Source of the DNA: Brevundimonas sp.
GTDB taxonomy: Bacteria; Pseudomonadota; Alphaproteobacteria; Caulobacterales; Caulobacteraceae
Reading direction: 5' to 3'
Length of the DNA: 64,000 nucleotides
Assembly (NCBI RefSeq): GCF_013912005.1
Contig: NZ_JACESB010000003.1
Location: 177,207 to 241,206 of the forward strand
Part shown: one piece after another, positions 19,433 to 27,277 of the stretch
Layout: each line of letters opens with the position of its first letter
Numbering within the stretch: the stretch's first letter is position 1
Position numbers and translations under genes: made by a program
The notes under the pieces: generated by a model
Database searches by the model: none
The model's input: the letters and a program-made list of their open reading frames with translations, nothing else
Told to the model about the DNA's origin: nothing

Positions 19433-20343
19433 GCGGTCCTCAGTTCGGCTTGCGGTCCCCAGAGGCGCTCGCGATAGGCCTCGAAACAGGCCGCGCCGGC
19501 CATCAGCCGCATCACAGCGCCCTCGGCGAGGCTGCGGATGACGTCCGGCCGCGTCTCCGCCAGCGGCACGAGCACCTCGGCGTTCCAGGCCCTGGAATGC
19601 TCCACGTCCAGCGTGGCATGCAGGGCGTAGTACTTCCGCTCCGGCCCGACGTTCAGGCGCTTCAGCCCGGCGGCGACGTGCGCGGCCCGCCACGGCGCGG
19701 TCAGCTCCACCACGCCCAGGGCGCCCAGGGCGTGGAAGGCGTAGCGCCGGTTCATCGAGAAGGCGACCAGCACATTGCCCAGCGCCAGCGACGGCCACAC
19801 CGTCTCCTCGATGGTCGGGTGCAGGTCGAGATGGTCGGCCAGCTTCTGCAGCATCGGCCCGTGCATGCCGGCCTGGTTGCCGCGGCCCATCTCGTCCCAG
19901 TAGTTGCGGGCCAGCTCCATCTTCGGCCGGTCCGGCATGCGCACCTGGGCCATCGCGACGAGATCGTCGAAGCCGGCCTCGCCCGCCACCTCCTGGAGCA
20001 GGAACCAGCGCATCTGCTCGAGGTCGGCCTCTTCTGCCAGCCACGGGAACAGCGGGTCGTTCTCGCCCGGGCCCTGCCCCTGCAGCGCCTCGAACCACCG
20101 GACGAAGTCGGCCGGATCCGTCGGCAGGTCCGCCAGCCAGGGTTCGGCCGCCTTGCGCATCCGCTCGATGAAGGCGCCTTCGACCAGCACCATCTCGGCG
20201 TCCTCGCGGGCGTGGGCGATCCAGTCCTCCGTCGGCGTGCCCGGACGCAGGCGCCGGCTGTTCCAGCGCGTCAGGCGCTGGTGGAAGCCCGCCGGGTCGG
20301 CGGCTTCCGGGCGGAGCAGGGTGAGATTGTCGGCCGGACTCAT
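19429..20343 (-). CDS. Heme-oxygenase-like diiron protein (iron-containing redox enzyme family)
   Basis: 304 aa, all-helical. It fits the Haem_oxygenas_2/HDO fold: a first set of possible ligands in NYWDEMGRGNQAGMH (Glu151 and His161), an earlier Glu118, and the signature H-x3-D-x2-H (His242, Asp246, His249 in ALHATLDVEHS). This H-x3-D-x2-H pattern is the hallmark of heme-oxygenase-like diiron oxidases such as UndA and SznF, which act on fatty acids or amino-acid-derived substrates. The substrate here is unknown. Overlaps the methyltransferase by 4 bp. Divergent from the cyanophycin operon (144 bp between starts). Confidence 0.8.
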   Translation of the reverse strand: MSPADNLTLLRPEAADPAGFHQRLTRWNSRRLRPGTPTEDWIAHAREDAEMVLVEGAFIERMRKAAEPWLADLPTDPADFVRWFEALQGQGPGENDPLFPWLAEEADLEQMRWFLLQEVAGEAGFDDLVAMAQVRMPDRPKMELARNYWDEMGRGNQAGMHGPMLQKLADHLDLHPTIEETVWPSLALGNVLVAFSMNRRYAFHALGALGVVELTAPWRAAHVAAGLKRLNVGPERKYYALHATLDVEHSRAWNAEVLVPLAETRPDVIRSLAEGAVMRLMAGAACFEAYRERLWGPQAELRTA

Positions 20344-20438
20344 GGCGATGGCTCCCGTCGGGTTGGGACCGCAATACGCTTCGCAGCCCGTCCGGTTCCG
20401 CCCCCGGCGGCCTTTCGCTCTGTCGCTTTTCCTACACA

Positions 20439-20463
20439 GGAACCGCCTGAAATCCCGCGCATT
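20439..20463 (+). promoter_or_regulatory. EcfG-type promoter candidate upstream of cyanophycin operon
   Basis: GGAAC at 20439-20443, 18 bases, TT at 20462-20463 (GCGCATTTT). The predicted start near 20470 is about 18 bp before the first ATG (20488), which has GGAG seven bases upstream. Confidence 0.45.
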
Positions 20464-20487
20464 TTCGGGACTTAACGGAGACCTGAA

Positions 20488-20676
20488 ATGAACGGCTCAG
20501 GCTACAGCTGGACCCTCCGCCCCGAGGGCGATCAGTGGCGCTGGATGGCGGTGGATCGCGACACCCAGACAGTCCTCACCCAGGGCCTCGCCCGCACCCG
20601 GGCCGAGGCGGCCGCCTTCCTCGCCCGCGCCATGTCGCTCGGCGTGCTGGCGCAACGCGAGGCGCTCACCGCATGA
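20488..20676 (+). CDS. 62-aa protein translationally coupled to cyanophycin synthetase
   Basis: Small soluble protein with a strand-rich first half (YSWTLRPEGDQWRWMAVD) and a helix-rich second half (ARTRAEAAAFLARAMSLGV). No family recognised. The ribosome site AACGGAG precedes the ATG. Its stop overlaps the cphA start (ATGA at 20673-20676), so the two products are made together. It could be an accessory subunit, a regulator of CphA, or a leader whose translation sets CphA output. Confidence 0.75.
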   Translation: MNGSGYSWTLRPEGDQWRWMAVDRDTQTVLTQGLARTRAEAAAFLARAMSLGVLAQREALTA

Positions 20677-23432
20677 CCTGGATCATCGGGGGACAGCGCC
20701 CGCTGCGGGTGCTCGAGCGCGCCGTCTACCGCGGCCCGCATCTCTACAGCGCGCGACCCATGATCCGCGTGCAGCTGGATCTGGGCGAGCTGGAACAGTG
20801 GCCGACGGACCGGATGCCCGGCTTCGTCGAGGCCCTGCTGGCCCGCCTGCCGGGACTGGCGCGGCACGGCTGCTGCTACGGCGCGCCGGGCGGCTTCGTT
20901 CGCCGCCTGAACGAGGGCACCTGGCCGGGGCATGTCATCGAGCATGTCGCGCTGGAGCTGCAGAGCGCCGCCGGCGCGCGCGCCACCCGCGGCAAGACGC
21001 GCTCGGTGCGCGGCCGGCCCGGCATCTACAACGTCATGTACGCCTACGAGGACGAGGACGCCGGCCTGCTCGCCGGCCGGCTCGCCATCGAGCTCGTGCT
21101 GGACCTGTTGCCCGCGGAGCTCCGCGCGACCGAGGGGCTGGACCGTCTCGCGCCCCGCCCCGGCGGGTTCGACGGACAGCCCGCGTCGGCCGTGGCCGCC
21201 GTCGCGGCCGCCCTCCGGAAGACCGCCTTCGGTCCCAGCACCCAGGCGCTCGTCGACGCGGCGCGGCGGCGCGGCATCCCGGTCGAACGCCTCAACGGCC
21301 AGAGCCTGCTGCAGCTCGGCTGGGGCGCGAACCAGCGCCGGCTGCGCGCCAGCGTGACCGACCGCACCGGCCTGGTGGCGGCCGAATCGGCGGGCGACAA
21401 GGCCGAGGCCAAGGCGCTGCTGGACCGGATCGGCGTTCCCGTGGCCCGCGGCGCTGTGGTGCGCGATGCGGAGGAACTCGTCGCCGCCGCCGCCCGCCTG
21501 CGCGCGCCGCTGGTGGTGAAGCCCCTGGACGGCAATCACGGGCGCGGCGTCACCACCGGCCTGCGCACCGAAGACGAGCTGCGCGGGGCGTTCGTGGAGG
21601 CGATCCGTCACAGCCGCCGGGTCATCGTCGAGGAGCAGCTTCCCGGCCGCGATCACCGCATCCTCGTCGTGGACGGACAGGTCGTCGCCGTGGCCGAGCG
21701 CCGGCCGCCGCTGGTCGTCGGCGACGGCGTCCACACTGTGGCCGAACTGGTCGAGCAGGTGAACGCCGACCCCCGCCGCGGATCGGGACATGAGGCCGTG
21801 CTGACCCGCATCCGCCTCGACGCCGCCGCCCTTGAGGTGCTGGCCCGGCAGGATCTCGCCGCGGACTCCGTCCCCGCGCCCGGCCGGGAGGTGCTGCTGC
21901 GCACCGCCGCCAACCTCTCGGCCGGCGGCACCGCCGTGGACCGCACCGCCGAAATCCATCCGGACAACGCCTCGATCGCCCGGCGGGCGGCGCTGGCCAT
22001 CGGCCTCGACGTGGCCGGGGTCGACCTGCTGGCCCCCGACATCACCCGCTCCTTCCGGGAGACCGGCGGCGGCGTGGTCGAGGTCAACGCGGCGCCCGGC
22101 CTGCGCATGCACCTCGCCCCCTCGGAGGGCCAGGCCCGCGACGTCGCCCAGCCGATCATCGCCTCCCTGTTCCCGCGCGGCGCGCCGGCCCGCATCCCCC
22201 TGCTGGCCGTCACCGGGACCAACGGCAAGTCCACGGTCGGCCGGATGGTCGCGCACATCTTCCGCGCCCAGGGCAAGGTCGTCGGCCTCACCAACACCAG
22301 CGGCGTCTACGTCGGCGGCGAACAGGTGCTCGCCGCCGACTCCAGCGGGCCGAAAAGCGCCCGCATGGTGCTGCGGGATCCCACGGTGGAGGTGGCGGTG
22401 CTGGAGTGCGCCCGCGGCGGCATCCTCCGCGAGGGGCTGGCCTTCGACCGGTGCGACGTGGGCGCCGTGCTGAATGTCCAGCCCGACCATCTCGGCATGA
22501 AGGGGATCGACACCCTGGAGGACCTCGCCTCGGTCAAGTCGGTGGTGGTCGAGAGCGTCTCGCGCCGCGGCGTCAGCGTGCTGAACGCCGACGACCCGCT
22601 GACCATCCGCATGGCCCGCCACACCGGCGGCCGGGTCTGCTGGTTCTCCCTGCGCGGCGGCGACCAGACGCCCGGTTTCGTGCTCAAGCACGTCGCCGAC
22701 GGCGGCGCAGCCATCCTGCACGACCCGGCCACCGACGAGATCGTGCTGCACGACCGGGGCGCGCGCACGCTTGTGTGCCGGGCCGCCGGCATCCCGGCGA
22801 CCCTCGGCGGCCATGTCCTGTTCAACGTCCAGAACGCCCTCGCCGCCGCCGCCATGGCCTGGGGCGCCGGGGTCCCGCCCGCCGCCATCGGCGAGGCGCT
22901 GGCGAGCTTCCGCTCCACCTTCGAGCAGAACCCCGGCCGCATGAACGTCCACGAGGACCACGGCTTCCGCGTCATCCTCGACTACGCCCACAATCCGGAG
23001 GCGCTGCGCGCCCTCGGCCGCGTCGTCTCCGCCCTCCGCCCCGCCGGCCATCGCAGCATCTGCATGATCAGCACGCCGGGCGACCGGCGCGAGGCCGACA
23101 TCCGGCAGATGGGGGAGATCGGCGCCGAGCATTTCGATCTCCTCGTCTTCCGCGAGTCGCCGGACAACCGCGGCCGGGGCAGGGGCGAGGTGATGCGCCT
23201 GATGCGCGAGGGGGCCCTGGCCGCCGGCTGCGACCCCGCCCGCATCCACGAGGTGCACGAGGAGTCGGAGGCGGCCGAGCTCTGCCTCCGCCTGGCCGAA
23301 CCCGACGATCTCGTGATCCTCACCCCGACCCGGGTGGAGGCGGTCTGGAAGATCATCCAGGACTTCCGCCCGTCGCGTCCCGGCGCCGGCCCGGACGCCG
23401 GCCACATCGTGCTGGAGCCGCCGCATGGCTGA
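20673..23432 (+). CDS. cphA: Cyanophycin synthetase
   Basis: 919 aa. It polymerises Asp and Arg into the storage polymer cyanophycin. The N-terminal domain (1-160) carries GHVIEHVALELQ; the ATP-grasp domain (about 220-480) has GDKAEAKALLDRIGVPV, PLVVKPLDGNHGRGV and VEVNAAPGLRMHL; the Mur-ligase domain has the P-loop VTGTNGKST near 512-520, ECARGGILREGL, and DYAHNPEAL. Full three-domain length fits CphA1, not the shorter CphA2. The ATG overlaps the upstream 62-aa gene; the stop overlaps the cyanophycinase gene by 8 bp. A single operon for making and breaking the polymer. Confidence 0.95.
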   Translation: MTWIIGGQRPLRVLERAVYRGPHLYSARPMIRVQLDLGELEQWPTDRMPGFVEALLARLPGLARHGCCYGAPGGFVRRLNEGTWPGHVIEHVALELQSAAGARATRGKTRSVRGRPGIYNVMYAYEDEDAGLLAGRLAIELVLDLLPAELRATEGLDRLAPRPGGFDGQPASAVAAVAAALRKTAFGPSTQALVDAARRRGIPVERLNGQSLLQLGWGANQRRLRASVTDRTGLVAAESAGDKAEAKALLDRIGVPVARGAVVRDAEELVAAAARLRAPLVVKPLDGNHGRGVTTGLRTEDELRGAFVEAIRHSRRVIVEEQLPGRDHRILVVDGQVVAVAERRPPLVVGDGVHTVAELVEQVNADPRRGSGHEAVLTRIRLDAAALEVLARQDLAADSVPAPGREVLLRTAANLSAGGTAVDRTAEIHPDNASIARRAALAIGLDVAGVDLLAPDITRSFRETGGGVVEVNAAPGLRMHLAPSEGQARDVAQPIIASLFPRGAPARIPLLAVTGTNGKSTVGRMVAHIFRAQGKVVGLTNTSGVYVGGEQVLAADSSGPKSARMVLRDPTVEVAVLECARGGILREGLAFDRCDVGAVLNVQPDHLGMKGIDTLEDLASVKSVVVESVSRRGVSVLNADDPLTIRMARHTGGRVCWFSLRGGDQTPGFVLKHVADGGAAILHDPATDEIVLHDRGARTLVCRAAGIPATLGGHVLFNVQNALAAAAMAWGAGVPPAAIGEALASFRSTFEQNPGRMNVHEDHGFRVILDYAHNPEALRALGRVVSALRPAGHRSICMISTPGDRREADIRQMGEIGAEHFDLLVFRESPDNRGRGRGEVMRLMREGALAAGCDPARIHEVHEESEAAELCLRLAEPDDLVILTPTRVEAVWKIIQDFRPSRPGAGPDAGHIVLEPPHG

Positions 23433-24231
23433 TCGCAAGGGACCGCTGCTGATCATCGGCGGCCACGAGGACAAGGCGGGCGACAAGGTCATCCTCGACG
23501 CCCTCGCCCGCCGGCTCGACGGCGGCCGGCTGGTGATCGCCACCGTCGCCTCGCATGAGCCGGACGGCTATTTCGAGGCCTACCAGAAGGCCTTCGCCGG
23601 CCTCGGCGTCACCGACCTCGTCGAGCTCTACGTCAACGAGCGCTCGGACAGCGCGGCGGAACAGGCCCTGTCGAAGCTGGACGGCGCGGCCGGCGTCTTC
23701 TTCACCGGCGGGGACCAGCTGCGCATCTCCAGCCAGATCGGCGACACGCCGATCGAGCGGCGGATCAAGGCGATGCACGCCGCCGGCGGCGTCATCGCCG
23801 GCACCTCCGCCGGCGCCTCGGTGATGAGCGAGACCATGCTGGTCAAGGGGCCGAGCGCCGAGTCCTACCGCATCGGCGAGCTGCACATGGCGCCCGGCCT
23901 CGGCCTGATGCGCCACGTCATCATCGACCAGCATTTCGCCGAGCGCGGCCGCTACGGCCGCCTCCTCGGCGCCGTGGCCCACAACCCGCGCCTGCTGGGC
24001 GTCGGCGTCGACGAGGACACCGCCCTGCTGGTCGAGGGCGACGAGGGCCGGGTGCTGGGGTCAGGGGCGGTCTACGTCGTCGACGGCGAAGGCGCGACGC
24101 ATTCGAACATCGCCGAGGCCCGCGCCGACCGCGCCCTGTCGATCTTCGATGTGCGCACCCACGTGCTGTCCAGCGGCGACCGGTTCGAGTTCCCGCACCG
24201 CCGCCCGACCGCCGGTCCCCACGACGCCTGA
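23425..24231 (+). CDS. cphB: Cyanophycinase
   Basis: 268-aa S51-family serine exopeptidase that cuts cyanophycin into beta-Asp-Arg dipeptides. The nucleophile is Ser128 in GGVIAGTSAGASVMSE. Also visible are LLIIGGHEDK at the N-terminus, FFTGGDQLRI near 92, and IDQHFAERGRYGRLL with the conserved Gln-His. Length is normal. It overlaps the end of cphA, as in many cyanophycin operons. No isoaspartyl dipeptidase gene is seen nearby. Confidence 0.95.
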   Translation: MADRKGPLLIIGGHEDKAGDKVILDALARRLDGGRLVIATVASHEPDGYFEAYQKAFAGLGVTDLVELYVNERSDSAAEQALSKLDGAAGVFFTGGDQLRISSQIGDTPIERRIKAMHAAGGVIAGTSAGASVMSETMLVKGPSAESYRIGELHMAPGLGLMRHVIIDQHFAERGRYGRLLGAVAHNPRLLGVGVDEDTALLVEGDEGRVLGSGAVYVVDGEGATHSNIAEARADRALSIFDVRTHVLSSGDRFEFPHRRPTAGPHDA

Positions 24232-24541
24232 CCACGCGCCGTACAGCGCGCCAGGGCGGCGATCGACGGCGGCGTCCACGCGCGGGAACGACCCCGGCCC
24301 CTCCGGCTGTCGCCCGGCCACGGCGTCCGGCGGCGCCATGGAACCCGCTGTGGATCCTCCCCGACGGCTGCTGCTGACTCGCCTGTGACCCATGGTTTCG
24401 GCCTACAGGTGGAGACAGAGCACGACCATTCCCGACCACCCGGCGCCTGACGCCACTTTCGTCCGCGTCGGCCCGTCGGCGGATTGCGACATGAACGGTG
24501 CGACGCCCCACGGACGCCGCACCGTCTGCCGTCGTCCCGCG
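24232..24541. other. 310-bp intergenic region between convergent genes
   Basis: No gene I can support; short open frames here have no ribosome site. It contains the hairpin at 24495-24525 near the receptor stop codon. No repeat of tRNA sequence and no T-tract terminator for cphB were found. Confidence 0.6.
24495..24525 (-). terminator. Hairpin 3' of the TonB receptor
   Basis: Inverted repeat with an 8-bp outer stem (ACGGTGCG / CGCACCGT), two inner 2-bp stems and two opposed mismatches, 3-nt loop. It lies 16 bp past the receptor stop. Only TT follows, so it is a weak intrinsic terminator at best. Confidence 0.45.
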
Positions 24542-27127
24542 TCAGTGGAAACGGGGCTTGTAGGAGATGCCGAACCAGACCGTGCGGCCCGGGTTGTAGG
24601 CTGCTCTCAGCGAGTCGCCGTCGACGCCGGACTGCTCGATCCAGAACGCGTCGTTGATGTTCCGGATCTGCCCGGTGAGCTTGAGCGAGTCCGTCAGCCG
24701 CCAGTTGACGCTCAGATCCAGACGATCGTAGTCCGCGATCCACTGGTCGTCGGCCGCCGTGGTCCCGAAGGTCCCGGTGAAGGTGCGGCCGCGCAGCCGA
24801 TAGGCGAGCTGGGCGTCGAACCGGCCGATGCTGTAGCTGAGGTTCAGGTTGGCCAGCCACTCGGGCTGGTTCCGAAGACCGCCGACCGTGCGGGTGGATC
24901 CGTCCGTGAAGACGACGTCCCATTCCCCGTCCAGCCAGGTGTAGTTCCCGGAGAAGCCAAGCCCGTTGAAGGGCGCGGGGAGGAAGTCCATCCGGTCCTT
25001 GACCACGCTCAGTTCGAGACCTGTCACCCTGGCGCTGCCGGTGTTGAGCGGGATGGTTTCGGTCCGCACGACGACGCCCGACCCGTCCCGCGTCTCGCGA
25101 CGCTCGCGGAAGGTCTCGTTCTCGAGATCCTTGTGGAAGATCCCGATCGAGAGGAAGCCGCCTTCGAGGAACCAGTCGAGGCTGAGGTCCAGGTTGTCGG
25201 CCAGCCGGGGGTCCAGGCGCGGATTGGCGCCGGCGATCACGGGATAGCCGTTGCCGTCGAAGGTGACCGTCTGACCGAACGCGAAGTCCGAGAAATCCGG
25301 ACGGGCCAGCGTGCGCGTGGCGGACGCGCGAAGACGAAGGTCAGGGCTGAGGTCGTAGGTCGCCTGCAGGTTGGGCAGCCAGTTGGTGTACTCCACTTCG
25401 CGACGATCCGGCTGGAGGGTTCCGGACTGGGTGCTGGCCGTCGTATTGTCGAACCGGGTGCGCTCGACCCGGAAACCGCCGAGCACGCGCAGGGCGCCGA
25501 GGTCGTAGATGGCCGTTGCGTGCAGGGCGGCCACATCCTCGACGAGCGTGTAGTCCGAGGTGTCGTCGGTCGTGCGACTGTAGACGCCCGCCGTCTCGAT
25601 GAAGTCGCGATAGGCGACCGGGTCGATGTAGGTGGGTGAGACGCCATCGATCGTCTGCCCCGGAAGCGCCGCCGTCGCCAGCGTGTAGACCGTGCCCGCG
25701 CTGAGCTGCCAGTTGTCGGTCGTTCGATCATGGGTCCGGTCCAGCCGCCGGACGTAGAGCCCGCCCTCGAAGCCGAGGCCGCGGCTCTCGGCATGGCTGT
25801 TGAAGCGGTAGTCGCCCTGGAGGTGGAAGACCTCGTCCTCGTGCGGAATGAGAAGATCGAAGGCGTTGCGACGGGTGCGATGCACCCAGCTGGCCGGGGT
25901 CGCGATCCGCGGGTCCGCGTTCAGGGCGATCTCCGGACGGGTTTCCCCGATGACATAGGACCCCGCGAGGCTGCCGAGCTGGAACCGTTCCGAGCGAAAC
26001 AGGGCCTCGTCATGATCATAGGTCAGGAATGAGGTGCGCACGCTGAGCGCGCTCCGGTCGCCCAGACGATAGTCCAGACCGCCCACCAGTTGAGTGGTCT
26101 TGCGGTCGAGCTCGTAGGTCTCGAAGTACTGCTCGGCGGTCGCGCCGGTGAAGGCTCCGGCGCCTTGCGTCGCGCCCGTGACCCGGTTGGCGGCCGAAAA
26201 GACGCCCCCGCGGTTCCAGACTTCACTGCGACTGTCGTCGAAATAGCTCAGGGAGGCGAAGGCGTAGAGCTGGTCAGTCGCGCGGGCCTCCACCTTCCCG
26301 TAGACGGAGGCGGTCGAGGTCTCGCGCTGGAAGACTCCGCGGAATCCGCTCCCGTTCAGGACGTCGAGTCCGTTGACGACCGTGTAGGCGGTGACCTCGT
26401 TGGCCTCGTCGAAGAATTCGTGCTGCTGGTAGTCGGCGCCCAGGACGACCCCGAAGTTGTTTCCGGGCCCGAAGGTGAACTTGCCTCCCGCCTCGGCCCG
26501 GTAGGAGGGACGGCCGTCTCCGGGCTCCCCGCTCTGGTCGTAGACGCCGTACAGCGTGCGGGCCCGGAAATAGGGCTGGGCTCCGCCATCAAAGGCCCGC
26601 AGCGTCCGCATGGCGATGTGGCCGCCGATGGAGTTGGCGTCGAGCCCGGCGCCGACGGTCTTGAAGACGTCCACCTGCGCCACGACGGACGACGGAAAGA
26701 CGTCGAGCTGCGTGCCGCGGTTGTTGCGGCTCGAGTTCCAGACGGGCGTTCCGTCGACGGTCATCGAGTTGTAGCGCGCGTCGAAGCCCCGCACGGTCAC
26801 CGTCCGCCCTTCGGAGGTGCCGAAGCCGCGGTCCGAGCTGACCCCCACGATGCGGTCCAGGGTCTGGGCCAGGCTGACGTCCGGCAGGTTCTCGATCTGC
26901 TGCATCGTCAGACTGTCGGCCGCGCCCTGCTCGGTCCGCCGCAAGGTCGAAAGCGAGGGGGCCACGCTCCGCCGCCCCGTCACGATGATCTCCTCCACCG
27001 TTGTCACCGGATCCGGGTCTGGCCGCGACGGCGCTTGCGCGAAAGCCGCCGGTGCGGCCAGCCAGACCGTTGCGAGGCCGGACGCGCACAAGAGCGTCCT
27101 CAAACCGTGATCGCCAGATTTCGACAT
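24542..27127 (-). CDS. TonB-dependent outer-membrane receptor (PI-PLC/ROK locus)
   Basis: 861 aa. Signal peptide to about residue 31 (ends AAFAQA). A plug domain follows: VEEIIVTGRR near 40, LPDVSLAQTLDRIVGVS, RGFDARYNSMTVDG and GAGLDANSIGGHIAM. The remainder is a 22-strand beta-barrel with repeated aromatic-edged strands. The C-terminus is SYKPRFH, one residue past the usual final Phe. The start at 27127 has GGGGGATTTGGGC upstream. It takes up a substrate too large for porins; the neighbouring ROK regulator, phospholipase and sugar symporter suggest a carbohydrate or inositol-containing compound. Confidence 0.92.
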   Translation of the reverse strand: MSKSGDHGLRTLLCASGLATVWLAAPAAFAQAPSRPDPDPVTTVEEIIVTGRRSVAPSLSTLRRTEQGAADSLTMQQIENLPDVSLAQTLDRIVGVSSDRGFGTSEGRTVTVRGFDARYNSMTVDGTPVWNSSRNNRGTQLDVFPSSVVAQVDVFKTVGAGLDANSIGGHIAMRTLRAFDGGAQPYFRARTLYGVYDQSGEPGDGRPSYRAEAGGKFTFGPGNNFGVVLGADYQQHEFFDEANEVTAYTVVNGLDVLNGSGFRGVFQRETSTASVYGKVEARATDQLYAFASLSYFDDSRSEVWNRGGVFSAANRVTGATQGAGAFTGATAEQYFETYELDRKTTQLVGGLDYRLGDRSALSVRTSFLTYDHDEALFRSERFQLGSLAGSYVIGETRPEIALNADPRIATPASWVHRTRRNAFDLLIPHEDEVFHLQGDYRFNSHAESRGLGFEGGLYVRRLDRTHDRTTDNWQLSAGTVYTLATAALPGQTIDGVSPTYIDPVAYRDFIETAGVYSRTTDDTSDYTLVEDVAALHATAIYDLGALRVLGGFRVERTRFDNTTASTQSGTLQPDRREVEYTNWLPNLQATYDLSPDLRLRASATRTLARPDFSDFAFGQTVTFDGNGYPVIAGANPRLDPRLADNLDLSLDWFLEGGFLSIGIFHKDLENETFRERRETRDGSGVVVRTETIPLNTGSARVTGLELSVVKDRMDFLPAPFNGLGFSGNYTWLDGEWDVVFTDGSTRTVGGLRNQPEWLANLNLSYSIGRFDAQLAYRLRGRTFTGTFGTTAADDQWIADYDRLDLSVNWRLTDSLKLTGQIRNINDAFWIEQSGVDGDSLRAAYNPGRTVWFGISYKPRFH

Positions 27128-27196
27128 GCCCAAATCCCCCAGGTCGCCGGGGGAGCCCCGCGCCCCCCTCTGCCCGCTGCGCTCTAGCGAAGCAGG

Positions 27197-27225
27197 ATGA
27201 CATTTTAATAACGTGACGCTATTTA
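27197..27225 (+). promoter_or_regulatory. Promoter candidate for the ROK gene
   Basis: ATGACA (27197-27202; 5 of 6 match to TTGACA), 17 bases, TATTTA (27220-27225). It sits in the only AT-rich stretch between the divergent receptor and regulator genes. The palindromic operator candidate covers most of it. Confidence 0.45.
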
Positions 27226-27227
27226 AA
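27203..27227. promoter_or_regulatory. Palindromic operator candidate of the ROK regulator
   Basis: The core AATAACGTGACGCTATT (27207-27223) is a palindrome with one mismatched pair besides the centre. Adding the flanks TTT (27203-27205) and AAA (27225-27227) extends the symmetry to 25 bp, with half-site TTT-n-AATARCGT. It lies between the divergent receptor (start 27127) and ROK gene (start 27278). Confidence 0.6.
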
Positions 27228-27277
27228 GAGCCGGGATCGATCTCGACCTGTGACGGATCCTGCCCTAGAAGGCGGGC

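Noticed and set aside
20344-20420. Leftward EcfG promoter for the diiron enzyme gene
   Set aside because: GGAAC is followed by TT only after 20 bases (N16-CGTATT), outside the usual spacing; not listed as a feature.
20532-23543. A 1003-codon open frame antisense to cphA
   Set aside because: Low-complexity, no motif or ribosome site; cphA on the other strand shows all three domains.
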